From contig OY757011.1 of the NCBI GenBank assembly GCA_963580285.1, forward strand, positions 156,477,245 through 156,541,244: a stretch of DNA of 64,000 nt. The letters are read 5' to 3'. The DNA comes from Lucinisca nassula (lineage: Eukaryota; Mollusca; Bivalvia; Lucinida; Lucinidae). A model generated the notes under the pieces. That model worked only from the letters and a program-made list of their open reading frames with translations. It did not search any database and was not told the origin of the DNA. Below are positions 31,701-36,755 of the stretch, piece after piece; position 1 is the first letter of the stretch, and every line of letters begins with the position of its first letter. Position numbers and translations under genes: made by a program.

Positions 31701-33037
31701 AGCTGTTTTAAGCCTCAGTATTGAGTAGTAAATCAAACTTATTCAAATTTGAGAACTACAGTCGAACTTCAATGGCTCGAACACCTTTGGGACCTCGAAA
31801 ATCTGTTCGAGACAGAGGTAGTTCGAGCCACTGAGGTTACTGTCAGGAGGCATAACAAGATACTTTTAGACATCTTTTCGGTGTTCTTTAATGAACATGT
31901 ATGCTGTGTGTACTCATTAGAATCGCCTAATCAAGGCGATTCTAATGAGTACACACAGCATACATTTGCAAGATAAAAGAGTAAAATCTCCTGAATTATC
32001 CCTGACTATTTTTTATGTAGAGGATTTCGCTAGGGGTTCAAGAATGGGTTCGACACATCCATTGTAAACGAGCCATCGGTGTTCGAGCCATCAAGGTTTC
32101 GACTAATATGATTTTAGGAGTTGATATTGCCTATTTAACTAAGGTAGTGGTCAAATTTGACAGACTCAATATTAGATAATGATGATTAAAATAGATAATA
32201 ATGATTTCTGAATAATAATGGTAAATCCAGTACACCATATATTATTACATGTATAGTGAAATTACGGTAACCCACACACCACGGCTAATTCAAACCTGTT
32301 TTTGAGTCCTTAGAAAGTTCCTTCCATAGCTCCAGATAGCCATATACTCAGGTTTTTTGTTTTCATGAAAAAGGAATGTTGTTTGTACTTACTAGAATCA
32401 CCTCCTTGAGACAATTCTATGTGTACACACAACATTTCTTTCTTTCGAAATATAATTAATATACATGTATATACATTACTTTATATCAAAAGTTTATATC
32501 GTAAGTCATCCCCAATATTCCTCATGGTCTGGCACTATCATTACCCCTCAGTAGTTCAAACTAACTTTGTCTTGAACAAATTTTCATGGTTCCAAAGGAT
32601 CCTAAGTATTGGGGCAGGCAGACCTGAGCAAACAGTGAAGACCCAGATCAGACTGCTCCGGAAGGAGCAGTCTGATCTGGGTCTATACTGTTTGCCATTC
32701 GGTCTGCACCTTTTGGACACCTTGCTGGATTGTGAAACAAATTTATTAAAATTTTAGGAGAATTACAGCAAGTCCCGAAGCCATCCAAATTTTTAGGATT
32801 TTTAATATTGGAAGTTTTACAGTATTTCTTTATTGCAGCATCAAGTACACATTTGGAGCACTGAGATCTCTGACCACTGGTTCCTCCTTTGAAGAGTTCC
32901 TGAATGTGACAATCACTGCTGAACTTGAAGAGAGGTTTAAACAACCCACCAACCCACCACAAACAGAACCTGCTGTATCTGAGGAGACCTTGACTGGTGC
33001 TTACAGGAAGGAGGAGTCTTGTCCTGGTGACATGTGA
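1497..33037 (+). CDS. GGCX: vitamin K-dependent gamma-glutamyl carboxylase, 3' part of gene (10 exons)
   Basis: Join of 1497-1660, 3654-3835, 11392-11529, 17657-17788, 19238-19389, 20496-20674, 27574-27704, 28964-29111, 30720-30885 and 32839-33037. It encodes 529 residues plus stop, the C-terminal two thirds of a family usually about 750 residues long. The enzyme converts Glu to Gla in secreted proteins in the ER, coupled to vitamin K hydroquinone epoxidation. Recognition rests on the family motifs [41 protein letters not shown] and [12 protein letters not shown]. All introns are GT-AG with phases 1,0,0,0,2,1,0,1,2 that keep one open frame. By alignment from memory, positions matching human L394, W399, C450, R476, R485, W493 and W501 are kept. 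The catalytic-base lysine region (human K218) lies in exons upstream of the window. No frameshift or internal stop is seen, so the gene looks functional. Confidence 0.94.
1675..1865. mobile_element. family B MITE
   Basis: TTAACCCTTATCCCGCTGTT at the left and GGAATAAGGGTTAA at the right form terminal inverted repeats. The shared palindrome is cut short: the right arm after CTTCTTCAG is missing. Confidence 0.65.
1937..2151. mobile_element. family B MITE with intact palindrome
   Basis: Holds CACACCCATTTCTGACTTTC, CCAATCAGATTACTTGATGT and the palindrome at about 2043-2112 with centre GGCTTCTGCAGAAGCC. Opposite orientation to the copy at 1675. Confidence 0.65.
2337..2406. repeat. shared AACAGTGTAGACC palindrome, unassigned family
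   Basis: GGCAAACAGTGTAGACCCAG at the left and GGGTCTACACTGTTTGC at the right flank a degraded centre (ATGCTGCAGAATATAGTGTT). The outer ends of the carrying element were not resolved. Confidence 0.55.
2431..2649. mobile_element. family I MITE
   Basis: Starts AACCCTTAAGACGCAGAG and ends CATCTTATGGGTTA. It carries a palindrome of the shared type with centre TGCTTCTACAGGAGCA at about 2507-2576. Related copies: 17930-18150 and 47837-48817. Confidence 0.6.
2751..3072. mobile_element. Tc1/mariner-like MITE
   Basis: Terminal inverted repeats TACCGTATTCGCCCTAATTA / TAATTAGGGCGAATACAGTA, 322 bp in total including TA at each end. It has no coding capacity. A TA target is inferred from the ends. Confidence 0.75.
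3024..3268 (+). other. unrecognised open frame in GGCX intron 1
   Basis: An open frame of about 80 codons without ATG runs from inside the MITE to TAA at about 3266. The part after 3073 looks protein-like (PEDLERLAL, then Ser/Thr-Leu repeats, then [20 protein letters not shown]). It cannot be a GGCX exon because flanking exons join exactly. It could be a fragment of a retrocopy or transposon protein, or chance. Confidence 0.25.
3323..3590. mobile_element. family E MITE cluster, internally duplicated
   Basis: TATTAAGACCACCTTTGGAA occurs twice (3339 and 3454 regions), each followed by AAAAGTGGTCTT-type arms and ACATTGTATGCAGAAAGCAC. The whole looks like two overlapping copies. The right end lies about 60 bases before GGCX exon b. 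Confidence 0.55.
3654..3835 (+). CDS. GGCX: GGCX exon b
   Basis: Acceptor CTCTTTTAG ends at 3653; donor at 3836 (GTATTC, a weak donor). The first two bases complete the Gly codon split by the phase-1 intron. It encodes [20 protein letters not shown] and 40 more residues, ending HRK in phase 0. The first part is a membrane segment and the WPRK loop is typical of the family; the Ser/Asp-rich remainder matches the poorly conserved loop before the next membrane segment. Confidence 0.9.
3871..5850 (+). mobile_element. pearl/HINE-like element 2, split by a LINE
   Basis: Starts TATGTCCCTGGTAGCGATAG. The tandem core is of about 130-bp monomers (CCTTGTGACAAGAGCTT at about 4018, 5188, 5322, 5453, 5590), each with TGACCTTGACCTTTGACCTA. 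The 3' part has CCATGCCCGGGTACAT, hairpin GTGTTTCACAAACAC (5827-5842) and CATCTGTT. A LINE fragment sits at 4111-5124. Confidence 0.7.
4111..5124 (+). pseudogene. 5'-truncated non-LTR retrotransposon (reverse transcriptase C-terminal part)
   Basis: The frame from about 4111 gives [15 protein letters not shown], the YADD catalytic box (4199-4210) and [13 protein letters not shown], then a PHD-like Cys/His motif [18 protein letters not shown]. After a frameshift near 4595 and lost sequence, a second frame (about 4770-5015) gives [14 protein letters not shown] and [11 protein letters not shown]. It ends in a (TGA)n tail at 5107-5126. ATTGGT at 4105-4110 and 5125-5130 is the target-site duplication. 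Dead copy; clade not resolved from sequence alone. Confidence 0.85.
6471..7450 (+). repeat. 490-bp higher-order duplication in element 3
   Basis: The block starting at 6471 (GATGAACAAAATGGCCGCCA) recurs at 6961 nearly unchanged for about 490 bases, spanning three monomers. This points to recent unequal exchange or slippage within the array. Confidence 0.75.
7620..8065 (+). mobile_element. pearl/HINE-like element 4a (5' part)
   Basis: Starts TTATGCCCTCGCAACAACGT (hairpin), then GCGTCCGTGTG and a TG microsatellite, then 145-bp monomers starting AACCTTGTGAGCAGGATAG at 7724, 7869 and 8014. It stops mid-monomer at about 8065 without a 3' end. Confidence 0.7.
8066..8467. repeat. non-repeat spacer with T, C22 and CA microsatellites
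   Basis: Sequence between elements 4a and 4b. Simple repeats: T tract 8341-8360, C run 8373-8394, (CA)n 8397-8414. A frame at 8180-8290 looks weakly protein-like but matches nothing I recognise. Confidence 0.5.
8468..10306 (+). mobile_element. pearl/HINE-like element 4b (complete)
   Basis: Starts TATCCCCTCGCAACAACGTT, TCCGTGTG plus TG microsatellite, then about eleven 145-bp monomers. Each holds AGGTCAGGGGTCAAAGGTCA followed by AGGTCA. The 3' end is GCAGTTGCGAGGGGATGCTA, hairpin ACGCTTGCGT, then TGCCTTGTT. A 40-base insert-like segment (TCTAACATATTCAGATTGGA) occurs at 9859 and 10226, showing a 360-bp block duplication. Confidence 0.8.
10925..11154. mobile_element. family A MITE
   Basis: TTAACCCATTGCATGCGG at the left, ATATTGGGTTAA at the right: terminal inverted repeats. 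Palindrome at 10971-11032 with CGCCGCAGAACACGGCATC centre. Ends 237 bases before GGCX exon c. Confidence 0.7.
11392..11529 (+). CDS. GGCX: GGCX exon c
   Basis: Acceptor TTTATTTCAG ends at 11391; donor GTAAGT starts at 11530. It has 46 codons, phase 0 at both ends. A charged loop ([18 protein letters not shown]) leads into a membrane segment ending [11 protein letters not shown], matching the LPYSHFLTQ region of vertebrate GGCX. The exon follows a 7.6-kb intron filled by nested tandem-repeat elements. Confidence 0.9.
11600..13140. mobile_element. family D palindromic repeats
   Basis: Core ACATCTCATGCAAATTGTCT / GACAATTTGCATGAGATGTC around TCCATAGGAG at 12677-12726. The arms repeat at 12880-12900, 12931-12956, 12960-13010 and 13030-13052, with flanks CAACAATTTGTCATCTGCTG. 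ATGCAAAT recurs in each arm. A related copy is at 58540-58760. Confidence 0.6.
11688..12671. mobile_element. Tc1/mariner-type (possibly pogo/Tigger-like) non-autonomous element
   Basis: Terminal inverted repeats CACAGTAGCGTCGTTATAAC / GTTATAACGACTCTACAGTG, 984 bp, with TA duplicated at 11686-11687 and 12672-12673. GTTATAAC-type boxes recur near both ends (12546-12552, 12619-12628). It sits inside family D sequence, whose arms rejoin across it. No transposase frame is seen. Confidence 0.75.
13452..13597. mobile_element. family C MITE, partial
   Basis: Contains ATTTGGACACCTTGAGGACT, AATTTGCTTCAGGATCCAGC and the left arm GGCAAACAGTGTAGACCCTG; it stops at CAGACTAAG, so the right half is lost. 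Confidence 0.6.
13793..13975. mobile_element. family F-type palindrome, variant
   Basis: Hairpin GTGGGCACTCGTTAGAGGCG / CGGTTCTAACGAGTACCCAC, then AGCAGAAATAAGAAAAATAA and CCCCGGAAACCCCAGTTTTA. The same right half recurs at 59604-59755. Confidence 0.55.
13976..14440. other. unassigned intron sequence
   Basis: About 460 bases of GGCX intron 3 without a gene. The piece around 14000-14200 resembles sequence near 20690-20900 (CCTGCCCAGAAAATTTG / CCTGCTCAGAAAAG) and is probably an old repeat; nothing else was recognised. Confidence 0.4.
14441..15130. mobile_element. family C MITE split by a hAT-like element
   Basis: The left part runs 14441-14617 with palindrome CAGACTGCTCCTTGCAGGAG. The outer right part resumes at 15093 (TGTTTGCTTAGGCATGTCTG). 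The inner element is at 14618-15092. Confidence 0.65.
14618..15092. mobile_element. hAT-like MITE
   Basis: Ends AGGCCTCCTAG / CTAGGAGGCCT (11-bp inverted repeat). TGTTTGC at 14611-14617 and 15093-15099 is duplicated; with a neighbouring mismatch this fits an 8-bp hAT-type target site. The interior is AT-rich with repeated ACCTATAAAACC; no transposase. Confidence 0.6.
15652..17431 (+). mobile_element. pearl/HINE-like element 5
   Basis: Starts TATCCCCCGACCGAATAGGT (hairpin around CGGGGG). A (TCCG)n microsatellite runs 15698-15755, then about ten monomers of 145-160 bp with CTTGTGATGGCCATAACTCC and GAGTTATCTCCCCTTCCAAT. The 3' part has GCTCGGGGGAT and hairpin GCCATCTCTTCCGATGGC, then a decayed terminus. 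Confidence 0.8.
17657..17788 (+). CDS. GGCX: GGCX exon d, conserved substrate-site segment
   Basis: Acceptor TTCTTGTAG ends at 17656; donor GTAAAT starts at 17789. It has 44 codons, phase 0. It opens with [17 protein letters not shown], the most conserved stretch of the family. In the human enzyme this region (about 386-404, with L394 and W399) has been tied to glutamate substrate binding. It ends in GYLNPG, also conserved. Confidence 0.95.
17930..18150. mobile_element. family I MITE
   Basis: CAATTGGCGTCTGCTTTGTC at the left, GGCATCTTAAGGGTTAA at the right, with palindrome CAGACTGCTCCTCTAGGAGC at about 17987-18047. Confidence 0.55.
18156..18982. other. intron sequence with one unrecognised open frame
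   Basis: About 830 bases of GGCX intron 4. A 91-codon frame at 18424-18699 has no recognisable domain. A lone right arm of the shared palindrome (GAGTCTACACTGTTTGCCTA) lies at 18835-18855. Otherwise nothing. Confidence 0.4.
18983..19206. mobile_element. family H MITE next to exon e
   Basis: GGTCCCAGTTGTTCAGAACT at the left and GCTTTGAACAACTGGGCCC at the right: degenerate inverted ends. The interior hairpin TGCGAGCAGCGCTCACA is typical. Ends 31 bases before the acceptor of exon e. Confidence 0.7.
19238..19389 (+). CDS. GGCX: GGCX exon e
   Basis: Acceptor ATTCTAG ends at 19237; donor GTAAGG starts at 19390. It has 50 codons plus two bases, phase 2. It contains [17 protein letters not shown], whose Cys aligns with human C450, known to form a disulfide with an N-terminal Cys. 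It closes with [12 protein letters not shown] family H MITE ends 31 bases upstream of the exon. Confidence 0.93.
19390..20269. repeat. intron sequence with A29 tract and family K scrap
   Basis: Family K-like AAGGGGAATGGGAACAACTA at 19477-19496. Poly(A) of 29 bases at 19684-19712. The rest is unassigned AT-rich intron sequence. Confidence 0.45.
20270..20410. mobile_element. family C MITE
   Basis: ACGATCCAGCAAGGAGTCCA at the left; palindrome CAGACTGCTCCTTCAGGAGC with both arms at 20319-20385; then TAAGGCCTATCTGTCCCAAT. Lies 86 bases before exon f. Confidence 0.65.
20496..20674 (+). CDS. GGCX: GGCX exon f
   Basis: Acceptor AATAATTTCAG ends at 20495; donor GTACAG starts at 20675. The first base completes the split Arg codon; the exon ends in phase 1 within the Gly of DFPG. 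It contains [16 protein letters not shown] and TPSW, so residues matching human R485, W493 and W501 are kept. This is the start of the lumenal domain that contributes to propeptide binding. Confidence 0.94.
20941..21170. mobile_element. family H MITE
   Basis: GGGGCCAGTTGTTCAAAACT left end; GCTTTGAACAACTCGCCCC right end. Interior hairpin GTAGCTGTTGCATATGCAAA / AGCTACTCACAT. Confidence 0.75.
21171..22300. other. unassigned intron 6 sequence
   Basis: No gene. Scattered family K-like phrases (GGGGAATGAACACACCTTCA, CCCTCAGGAGCAA repeated near 21370-21480) suggest decayed repeat copies. The rest was not recognised. Confidence 0.35.
22305..22547. mobile_element. family K MITE
   Basis: TTTTAAGGGGAAATGGATAC at the left and TTCCCATTCCCCTTTAA at the right: inverted ends. 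Interior CTCCTGAGGCGCAAATTCTT is shared in part with 21360-21480 and 60700-61110. Confidence 0.5.
22600..23160. repeat. decayed tandem repeats and a tRNA-like scrap
   Basis: Three diverged units of about 150 bases (CACTTTTCTCAAGAACTGGT, CACTTTTCTCAAGGACTGTA, AGATTTCTCAGGAACTATGA), each followed by TGGTACACACATGG. This looks like an eroded pearl/HINE core. At 23058-23110, AAACCCACAACCCC and TAACCACTACACTATGG resemble the reverse of a tRNA B-box and A-box. Confidence 0.45.
23167..27559 (+). mobile_element. composite pearl/HINE-like element 6
   Basis: 5' end TATGCCCCCAACTTTGAAAA hairpin, then CGTTCGTCCGTTCGTCCGTC. Array 1: four 331-bp monomers (GGTTTTG marks at 23281, 23612, 23943, 24274). Array 2 from 24541: about 17 units of 118-146 bp with TCTAGCGCCTACATTTCTTC and AAGGTCAAGGTCACTGTGGC, closed at about 26780 by GCGAGGGGATTTGTATCGCA and GCCTTGTT. 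Array 3, 26785-27420: four units of GAGCTTCATTAATCATTCTT type, closed by GCCTTCGGGGGAATTCTTGTT. Outer end: AAGGTTGGGGGCAT, hairpin GTGTTTCACAAACAC. Ends 14 bases before exon g. Confidence 0.75.
27574..27704 (+). CDS. GGCX: GGCX exon g
   Basis: Acceptor TTTCTCTTTTAAG ends at 27573; donor GTAATG starts at 27705. Two bases complete Gly, then 43 codons: [18 protein letters not shown] and on to LHEGEKLQ. Two N-glycosylation sequons (NTS, NVT) match sites in vertebrate GGCX. The exon lies only 14 bases past the end of a 4.4-kb pearl/HINE-like element, so the branch point probably lies inside that element. Confidence 0.94.
27705..28730. other. GGCX intron 7, mostly unassigned
   Basis: A decayed family F-like phrase (TCAAACTTCAATTGCCTCAA with TTTGGGACCATGAAAATTT) starts at about 27990. 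Family K-like wording lies at 28600-28680. Nothing coding was seen outside exons. Confidence 0.35.
28731..28933. mobile_element. family B MITE next to exon h
   Basis: TTAATCTTGTCTTGCTGAAC at the left and CAGCAGGACAAGGGTTA at the right. Palindrome at 28758-28825 with GGCTTCTGAAAAAGCC centre. Ends 31 bases before the exon. Confidence 0.7.
28964..29111 (+). CDS. GGCX: GGCX exon h
   Basis: Acceptor TTATTTTCAG ends at 28963; donor GTTAGC starts at 29112. It has 49 codons plus one base, phase 1. Conserved [22 protein letters not shown]; sequons NTT and NGT. A family B MITE ends 31 bases before the exon and a family J MITE begins about 12 bases after it. Confidence 0.93.
29124..29311. mobile_element. 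family J MITE just after exon h donor
   Basis: TATATTTACTCTAAGTATTC at the left, ATACACTAAATA at the right; interior TCTAAAAATAGGTGGATGAG and a shortened palindrome (one arm GGTTTACACTGTTTGC). It begins about 12 bases after the splice donor. Confidence 0.55.
29357..29600. mobile_element. family H MITE
   Basis: GGGGCCAGTTGTTCAAAACT left; GCTTTGAACAACTGGCCCC right. Strong interior hairpin GAGCAGCTTTTGTGGATGCA / AAAGCTGCTC. Confidence 0.78.
29601..30130. other. unassigned intron 8 sequence
   Basis: No feature recognised in about 530 bases. Confidence 0.35.
30132..30525. repeat. shared palindrome split by a SINE
   Basis: Left arm GACAAACAGTGTAAACCCAG at 30132; right part resumes at 30468 and ends GTCTGCACTGTTTGC. 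The SINE target duplication lies inside the left arm. Confidence 0.7.
30160..30467 (+). mobile_element. SINE copy 1 (308 bp)
   Basis: Flanked by a perfect 14-bp duplication ACCCAGATCAGATT at 30146-30159 and 30468-30481. The body shares AGAAATAGATTGGGCTGCAT, TAAGCCTGCCCAGGCAAAG, ATTTCATCTCAGTGTCGGGC and CATTAAACCTCTAATCAAAC with 33480 and 41624. The A-rich AAACAAAAG end and the duplication show retroposition. No convincing Pol III boxes were identified. Confidence 0.85.
30720..30885 (+). CDS. GGCX: GGCX exon i
   Basis: Acceptor TTTTCTATAG ends at 30719; donor GTAAGG starts at 30886. Two bases complete Asp, then 54 codons, phase 2. It is highly charged ([17 protein letters not shown]), then [11 protein letters not shown]. 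It aligns with the basic linker before the C-terminal hydrophobic stretch of vertebrate GGCX (RKLYVFRRSFLMT). Confidence 0.88.
31017..31092. repeat. 25-bp tandem repeat, three copies
   Basis: AATATAGGTATATATGGAAA followed by AATTCAA, three times, in intron 9. Confidence 0.8.
31365..31475. repeat. SINE-like fragment with tRNA-like box
   Basis: CACCTGGGTGGAGTGGGGCA, TTGCCCAAGGACACACTCCG and GGATTCGAACCCACAACCTC; the last resembles a tRNA T-loop/B-box region. Probably a tRNA-derived SINE piece; the ends were not resolved. Confidence 0.4.
31607..31700. mobile_element. family J palindrome, partial
   Basis: GGAAACAGTGTAGACCCTGA / CAGGGTCTACACTGTTAGCC around TGTCACAGAATGTGGCA. Confidence 0.6.
31759..32105. 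mobile_element. family F palindromic MITE, cleanest copy
   Basis: Ends CAGTCGAACTTCAATGGCTC and its inverse (TTCGAGCCATCAAGGTTTCG then ACTA). A 30-bp perfect inner hairpin runs 31899-31963 (TGTGTACTCATTAGAATCGC arms). Confidence 0.75.
32376..32440. repeat. family F inner hairpin, degenerate
   Basis: TGTTTGTACTTACTAGAATC and ACAATTCTATGTGTACACAC arms in intron 9. Confidence 0.45.
32597..32805. mobile_element. family C MITE next to exon j
   Basis: GGATCCTAAGTATTGGGGCA at the left, ATCCAAATTTTTAGGATTTT at the right; perfect palindrome CAGACTGCTCCGGAAGGAGC at 32627-32695. Ends about 35 bases before exon j. Confidence 0.75.
32839..33037 (+). CDS. GGCX: GGCX exon j, C-terminus and stop
   Basis: Acceptor TTTATTGCAG ends at 32838. 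The first base completes Ser, then 65 codons and TGA at 33035-33037. It starts [20 protein letters not shown], matching the weakly hydrophobic family segment, then a sequon (NVT) and a Pro/Thr/Glu-rich polar tail ending CPGDM. Such tails vary between species. Confidence 0.88.
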
Positions 33038-33116
33038 TCTTTAGAAAAACCATTGTAACTGTTGTAGCCCTTAAAGTACCAGTCTCTAAAGTAGCAGATG
33101 AAATTTTTAACTACAT

Positions 33117-33322
33117 GTAAAATTCCTATATTAAGACCACCTTAGGGACTGTTCAAAAGTGGTCTTAAAGACCACTTTTGAACAGTCCCAAAGGTGGTCT
33201 ATGACCAGAGGATACTTTATGCAGAAAACACAAAGAAAGAATAACTGCACTCTACTAAATAAGCTTTTTAAAGCAAAATTAGTCTTAATTTTAGGTGGTC
33301 TTAATAGCGGAATTTCACTGTA
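33117..33322 (+). mobile_element. family E MITE in GGCX 3' UTR
   Basis: TATTAAGACCACCTTAGGGA, then an inverted repeat AAAAGTGGTCTTAAAGACCA; ends GGTGGTCTTAATAGCGGAAT then TTCACTGTA. Confidence 0.7.
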
Positions 33323-33460
33323 TTTTCTTCAAACTTTATTTTTTTGTGAAATTAAGGGTTGACATTTCATGTGAATTTACTTTCAAGCCTGATTTTTTCC
33401 TGAAAAAAAAAATGTTAGCTGCCCTGCATTTACAGCAATTACATGTTAGGTACATGTACT

Positions 33461-33992
33461 TTAACCCATTTTATATGAGCCCCTGCCCATCAGGGCTGGG
33501 AGAAATAGATTGGGCTACATGATGCTTCCACCCAGAGCTGAATCTGACCACACACAAGTACTGGTAAACCGCTTAGAAGGACTAAGCCTGCCCAGGAAAA
33601 GCGGTGTGTCAGATCGTCCAGTGCATATAAGCCTTCTGGTTTCATTGAGGAGCAGGGCTTGAGATGTCATTTCATCTCAGTGTCGGGTAAAAGTCCCACA
33701 AAATTGGAAGCAACATCTCCAAAATGATCTAGATAGTGTTGATGGTGACATTAAACACCAAATCAAATAAACAAACAATGAGAACACCCAAAAGTGGGAC
33801 CCTGGTAAACAGTGCAGGCCCAGATAAGATGCAACAAAATATTATGTCTGATCAGGGCCTTCACTGTTTGCAAAAAATTCAACCATTTTTAAATCAATAT
33901 CTAAAATCAATGCAACCTGGTACCCCTAAATATTGAAATGGACTAATGCTTTTTATAATGTGGAAGATTCCTTTCTGTACAAAATGGGTTAA
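33461..33992. mobile_element. family A MITE split by SINE copy 2
   Basis: TTAACCCATTTTAT at the left; after the SINE the family A body resumes (CAAAAGTGGGACCCTGGTAA, palindrome 33808-33872) and ends TACAAAATGGGTTAA. Confidence 0.65.
33480..33777 (+). mobile_element. SINE copy 2 (298 bp)
   Basis: Same body as copy 1; ends GACATTAAACACCAAATCAA then ATAAACAAACA. Short duplication ATGAG at 33475-33479 and 33778-33782. Its tail contains an AATAAA that GGCX could use. Confidence 0.75.
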
Positions 33993-34105
33993 GAGTTAAG
34001 AGGAATAAATTTTAGTAATTTTGAGTCACTTCTTAAATAGAAGATGGATTCCTAGCACATTATAAGTTATTTTGATTCTTGATGGGGAACATGGGGTCAC
34101 ATTCC

Positions 34106-34213
34106 CTGCCTGAGAGCGATATTTACCCAAGCCATTACATACTCTGCCTGAGAGTGATATTTACCCAAGCCATTACATACTCTGCCTGAGAGCGATATAT
34201 ATTGCTCTCAGGC
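34106..34213. repeat. 38-bp tandem repeat closed by a hairpin
   Basis: CTGCCTGAGAGCGATATTTA, CCCAAGCCATTACATACT is repeated about 2.5 times, then GCCTGAGAGC / GCTCTCAGGC forms a 10-bp hairpin at 34184-34213. The outer flanks (CATTCCC / GGGAATG) extend the symmetry. Confidence 0.7.
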
Positions 34214-34448
34214 GGGAATGCGATCCTGAATCAAAATAGCAAATTTGTTATACTGGAAAGCTTTTTGAGGACATTTTGTACATTGTTGCAATATTTTCCA
34301 GTGTTCTTTTGTAGCGTCGTCAGAAGTACATGTTTACATGTGATGTCACCAAATGTGCTCTTCTGCACGCACTATGTTGATCACAGTGCTCAGTGGCAAA
34401 TGTTTACATCATGTTAGAACGAGAGTTTCATAAAGGAAAACAATGAAA

Positions 34449-34661
34449 TTAGCCCTTATCTTGCTGTTCACGCCAACCCCTATCTTTGCAAACAGTGTAG
34501 ATCCAGATCAGATGGCTTCTGAAGAAGCCATCTGATCAAGATCTACACTGTTTGGCATTCAGTTTTTGAATTTGTAGCAATAAATTACATCGAGTAATTT
34601 AATTGGTTGATAGACAGAAATGGGTGTGGCTTAAATGAATATTCAGCAAGAGAAGGGTTAA
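34449..34661. mobile_element. family B MITE
   Basis: Left GCCCTTATCTTGCTGTTCAC, right AGCAAGAGAAGGGTTAA; palindrome 34489-34554 with GGCTTCTGAAGAAGCC. Confidence 0.72.
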
Positions 34662-34735
34662 TTACCAGCTGAATGAAAAACAAAAGGTTTTTATCAGTTT
34701 ATTTGTTGACTGGAAATTATTGTGGTGCATAAAAT

Positions 34736-34971
34736 GAGCCCCGCCAAGCGAATTTGTGTCTTCGAGCATTCCGTCATGACAAATTTTAACTGCGCATGCC
34801 CAGCCATTCAGAGGGGCCAGGGATATGGCTTTCTGTCTGAAGGTTCTTCTTGATTCACTGCTTGTATGAGCGAGCAGCGAAGGTTCTGGCGAGACTGCGC
34901 GGACGCGCAGGCTCGCCTGAACCTTCGCTGCTCGCATAGGCGATAAGTACAAAAATCGCTTGACGGGGCCC
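34736..34971 (+). mobile_element. 236-bp MITE with GC-rich palindromic core, copy 1
   Basis: Left GAGCCCCGCCAAGCGAATTT and right AATCGCTTGACGGGGCCC form inverted ends. The core 34868-34938 is a long GC-rich hairpin (GCGAGCAGCGAAGGTTC arms, CTGCGCG/CGCGCAG inner arms). Nearly identical to 40021-40256. Confidence 0.75.
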
Positions 34972-36755
34972 AAATTATCTTGCATATATTTCTTATCAGC
35001 TGCAGTAAATCCAAGATGACAGACATTGCAGCTCAGCAAAAGCAAGCGTGAGAGGGTAATATATTTTTGCTCATGGGGTAGATGGAAAATAATTGCCCTT
35101 GAGCTGTCTAATCAAAAGCCTGGAAATTTCTTTGCAGTATAACAAGTGCCCTTATCCAATTTTTATGCTGGTAGCTTTATATATATACGAGGGTAGGCTG
35201 AAAAGTTCTGAGCCTGACCAAGATCCAATGGTTTGTCCATGCTGAAAGTGCCTTATTTTTCAACATAGTCTCCCTTCCTGTCCACACACTTTCTCCAGCG
35301 ATGCTGGAGTCCTTGGATCCCAGTGGTATAGAAGGTCTCATCTTGGTCCCTGAAAAACTCATCCAAAGCAGCTATCACCTCCTTGTCTGACCGATAATGC
35401 TGCCCAGCCAAGTGCTTTTTATACGCCCGTTTTGAAAAACGGTCGTATTATGTTATGGGGTCGGCGTCCGTCCGTCCGCACCAACGAAACGACATTTAGG
35501 GGGCAAAAAATTTGGACATTTTGACACTTAAGTATATATTCGTAGGTCCAAATGGGGTTTATTCCGTTATTTGGGTACTTAAGTGGCAAAAATTCGCTCT
35601 TAGGTGGCTTGCCGCTTAAGAGAATTTGCCGCTTAAGTAGTCAATATGCCCACGCCTAGCCACTTAAGTATCCGTTCGTGAGAATGTGCGTCCGTCCGTC
35701 CGTGCATCCGTCCGTAAACTTTTCGTTTCCGGATAACTCCTCCTACAGTTTTCATCCGATCAAGCTGAAACTTGGTAGGTAGTAAGACCATGATGTGTAG
35801 ATGTGCGTAAAGTTTCGAGAATCAACGTCCGCCAAATATTAACAGAGTCTTGCCCCTTTGAAATTTTTGTAAACATTTTCGTTTCCGGATAACTCCTCCT
35901 ACAGTTTTCATCCGATCAAGTTGAAACTTGGTAGGTAGTAAGACCATGATGTGTAGATGTGCATAAAGTTTCGAGAATCAACGTCCGCCAAATATTAACA
36001 GAGTTATGCCCCTTTGAAATTTTTGTAAACATTTTCGTTTCCGGAAAACTCCTCCTACAGTTTTCATCCGATCAAGCTGAAACTTGGTAGTTAGTAAGAC
36101 CATGATGTGTAGATGTGCGTAAAGTTTCGAGAATCAACGTCCGCCAAATATTAACAGAGTTATGCCCCTTTGAAATTTTTGTAAACATTTTCGTTTCCGA
36201 ATAACTCCTCCTACAGTTTTCATCCGATCAAGTTGAAACTTGGTAGGTAGTAAGACCATGATGTGTAGATGTGCATAAAGTTTCGAGAATCAACGTGCAC
36301 CAAATATTAACAGAGTTATGCCCCTTTGAATTTTTTTTAAACATTTTCGTTTCCGGAAAACTCCTCCTACAGTTTTCATCCGATCAAGCTGAAACTTGGT
36401 AGTTAGTAAGATCATGATGTGTAGATGTACGTAAAGTTTCGAGAATCAACGTCCGCCAAATATTAACAGAGTTATGCCCCTTTGAAATTTTTGTAAACAT
36501 TTTCGTTTCCGGATAACTCATCCTACAGTTTTCATCCGATCAAGCTGAAACTTGGTAGGTAGTAAGACCATGATGTGTAGATGTGCGTAAAGTTTCGAGA
36601 ATTATCGTCCGCCAAATATTAAGAGAGTAATTTCCCTTTGAAATTTTTGTAAACAGTTTCGTTTCCGGATAACTCCTGCTACAGTTTTCATCCGATCAAG
36701 CTGAAACTTGGTGGGTAGTAAGATAAAGAATAATTTTACATTTCTTTATAAAAAA

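Larger units (their letters stand above)
33038..34009 (+). other. GGCX 3' UTR with candidate poly(A) signals
   Basis: After the stop there are about 80 unique bases, then a family E MITE (33117-33322) and a SINE nested in family A (33461-33992). AATAAA occurs at 33766-33771 inside the SINE tail and at 34004-34009 just after the family A end. No earlier canonical signal is seen, so the transcript may end in transposon sequence. RNA reads are needed to fix the end. Confidence 0.4.

Noticed and set aside
34662..35045. 127-codon minus-strand frame
   Set aside because: Covers the GC-rich 236-bp hairpin MITE; the frame reflects its composition and part recurs at 40021.
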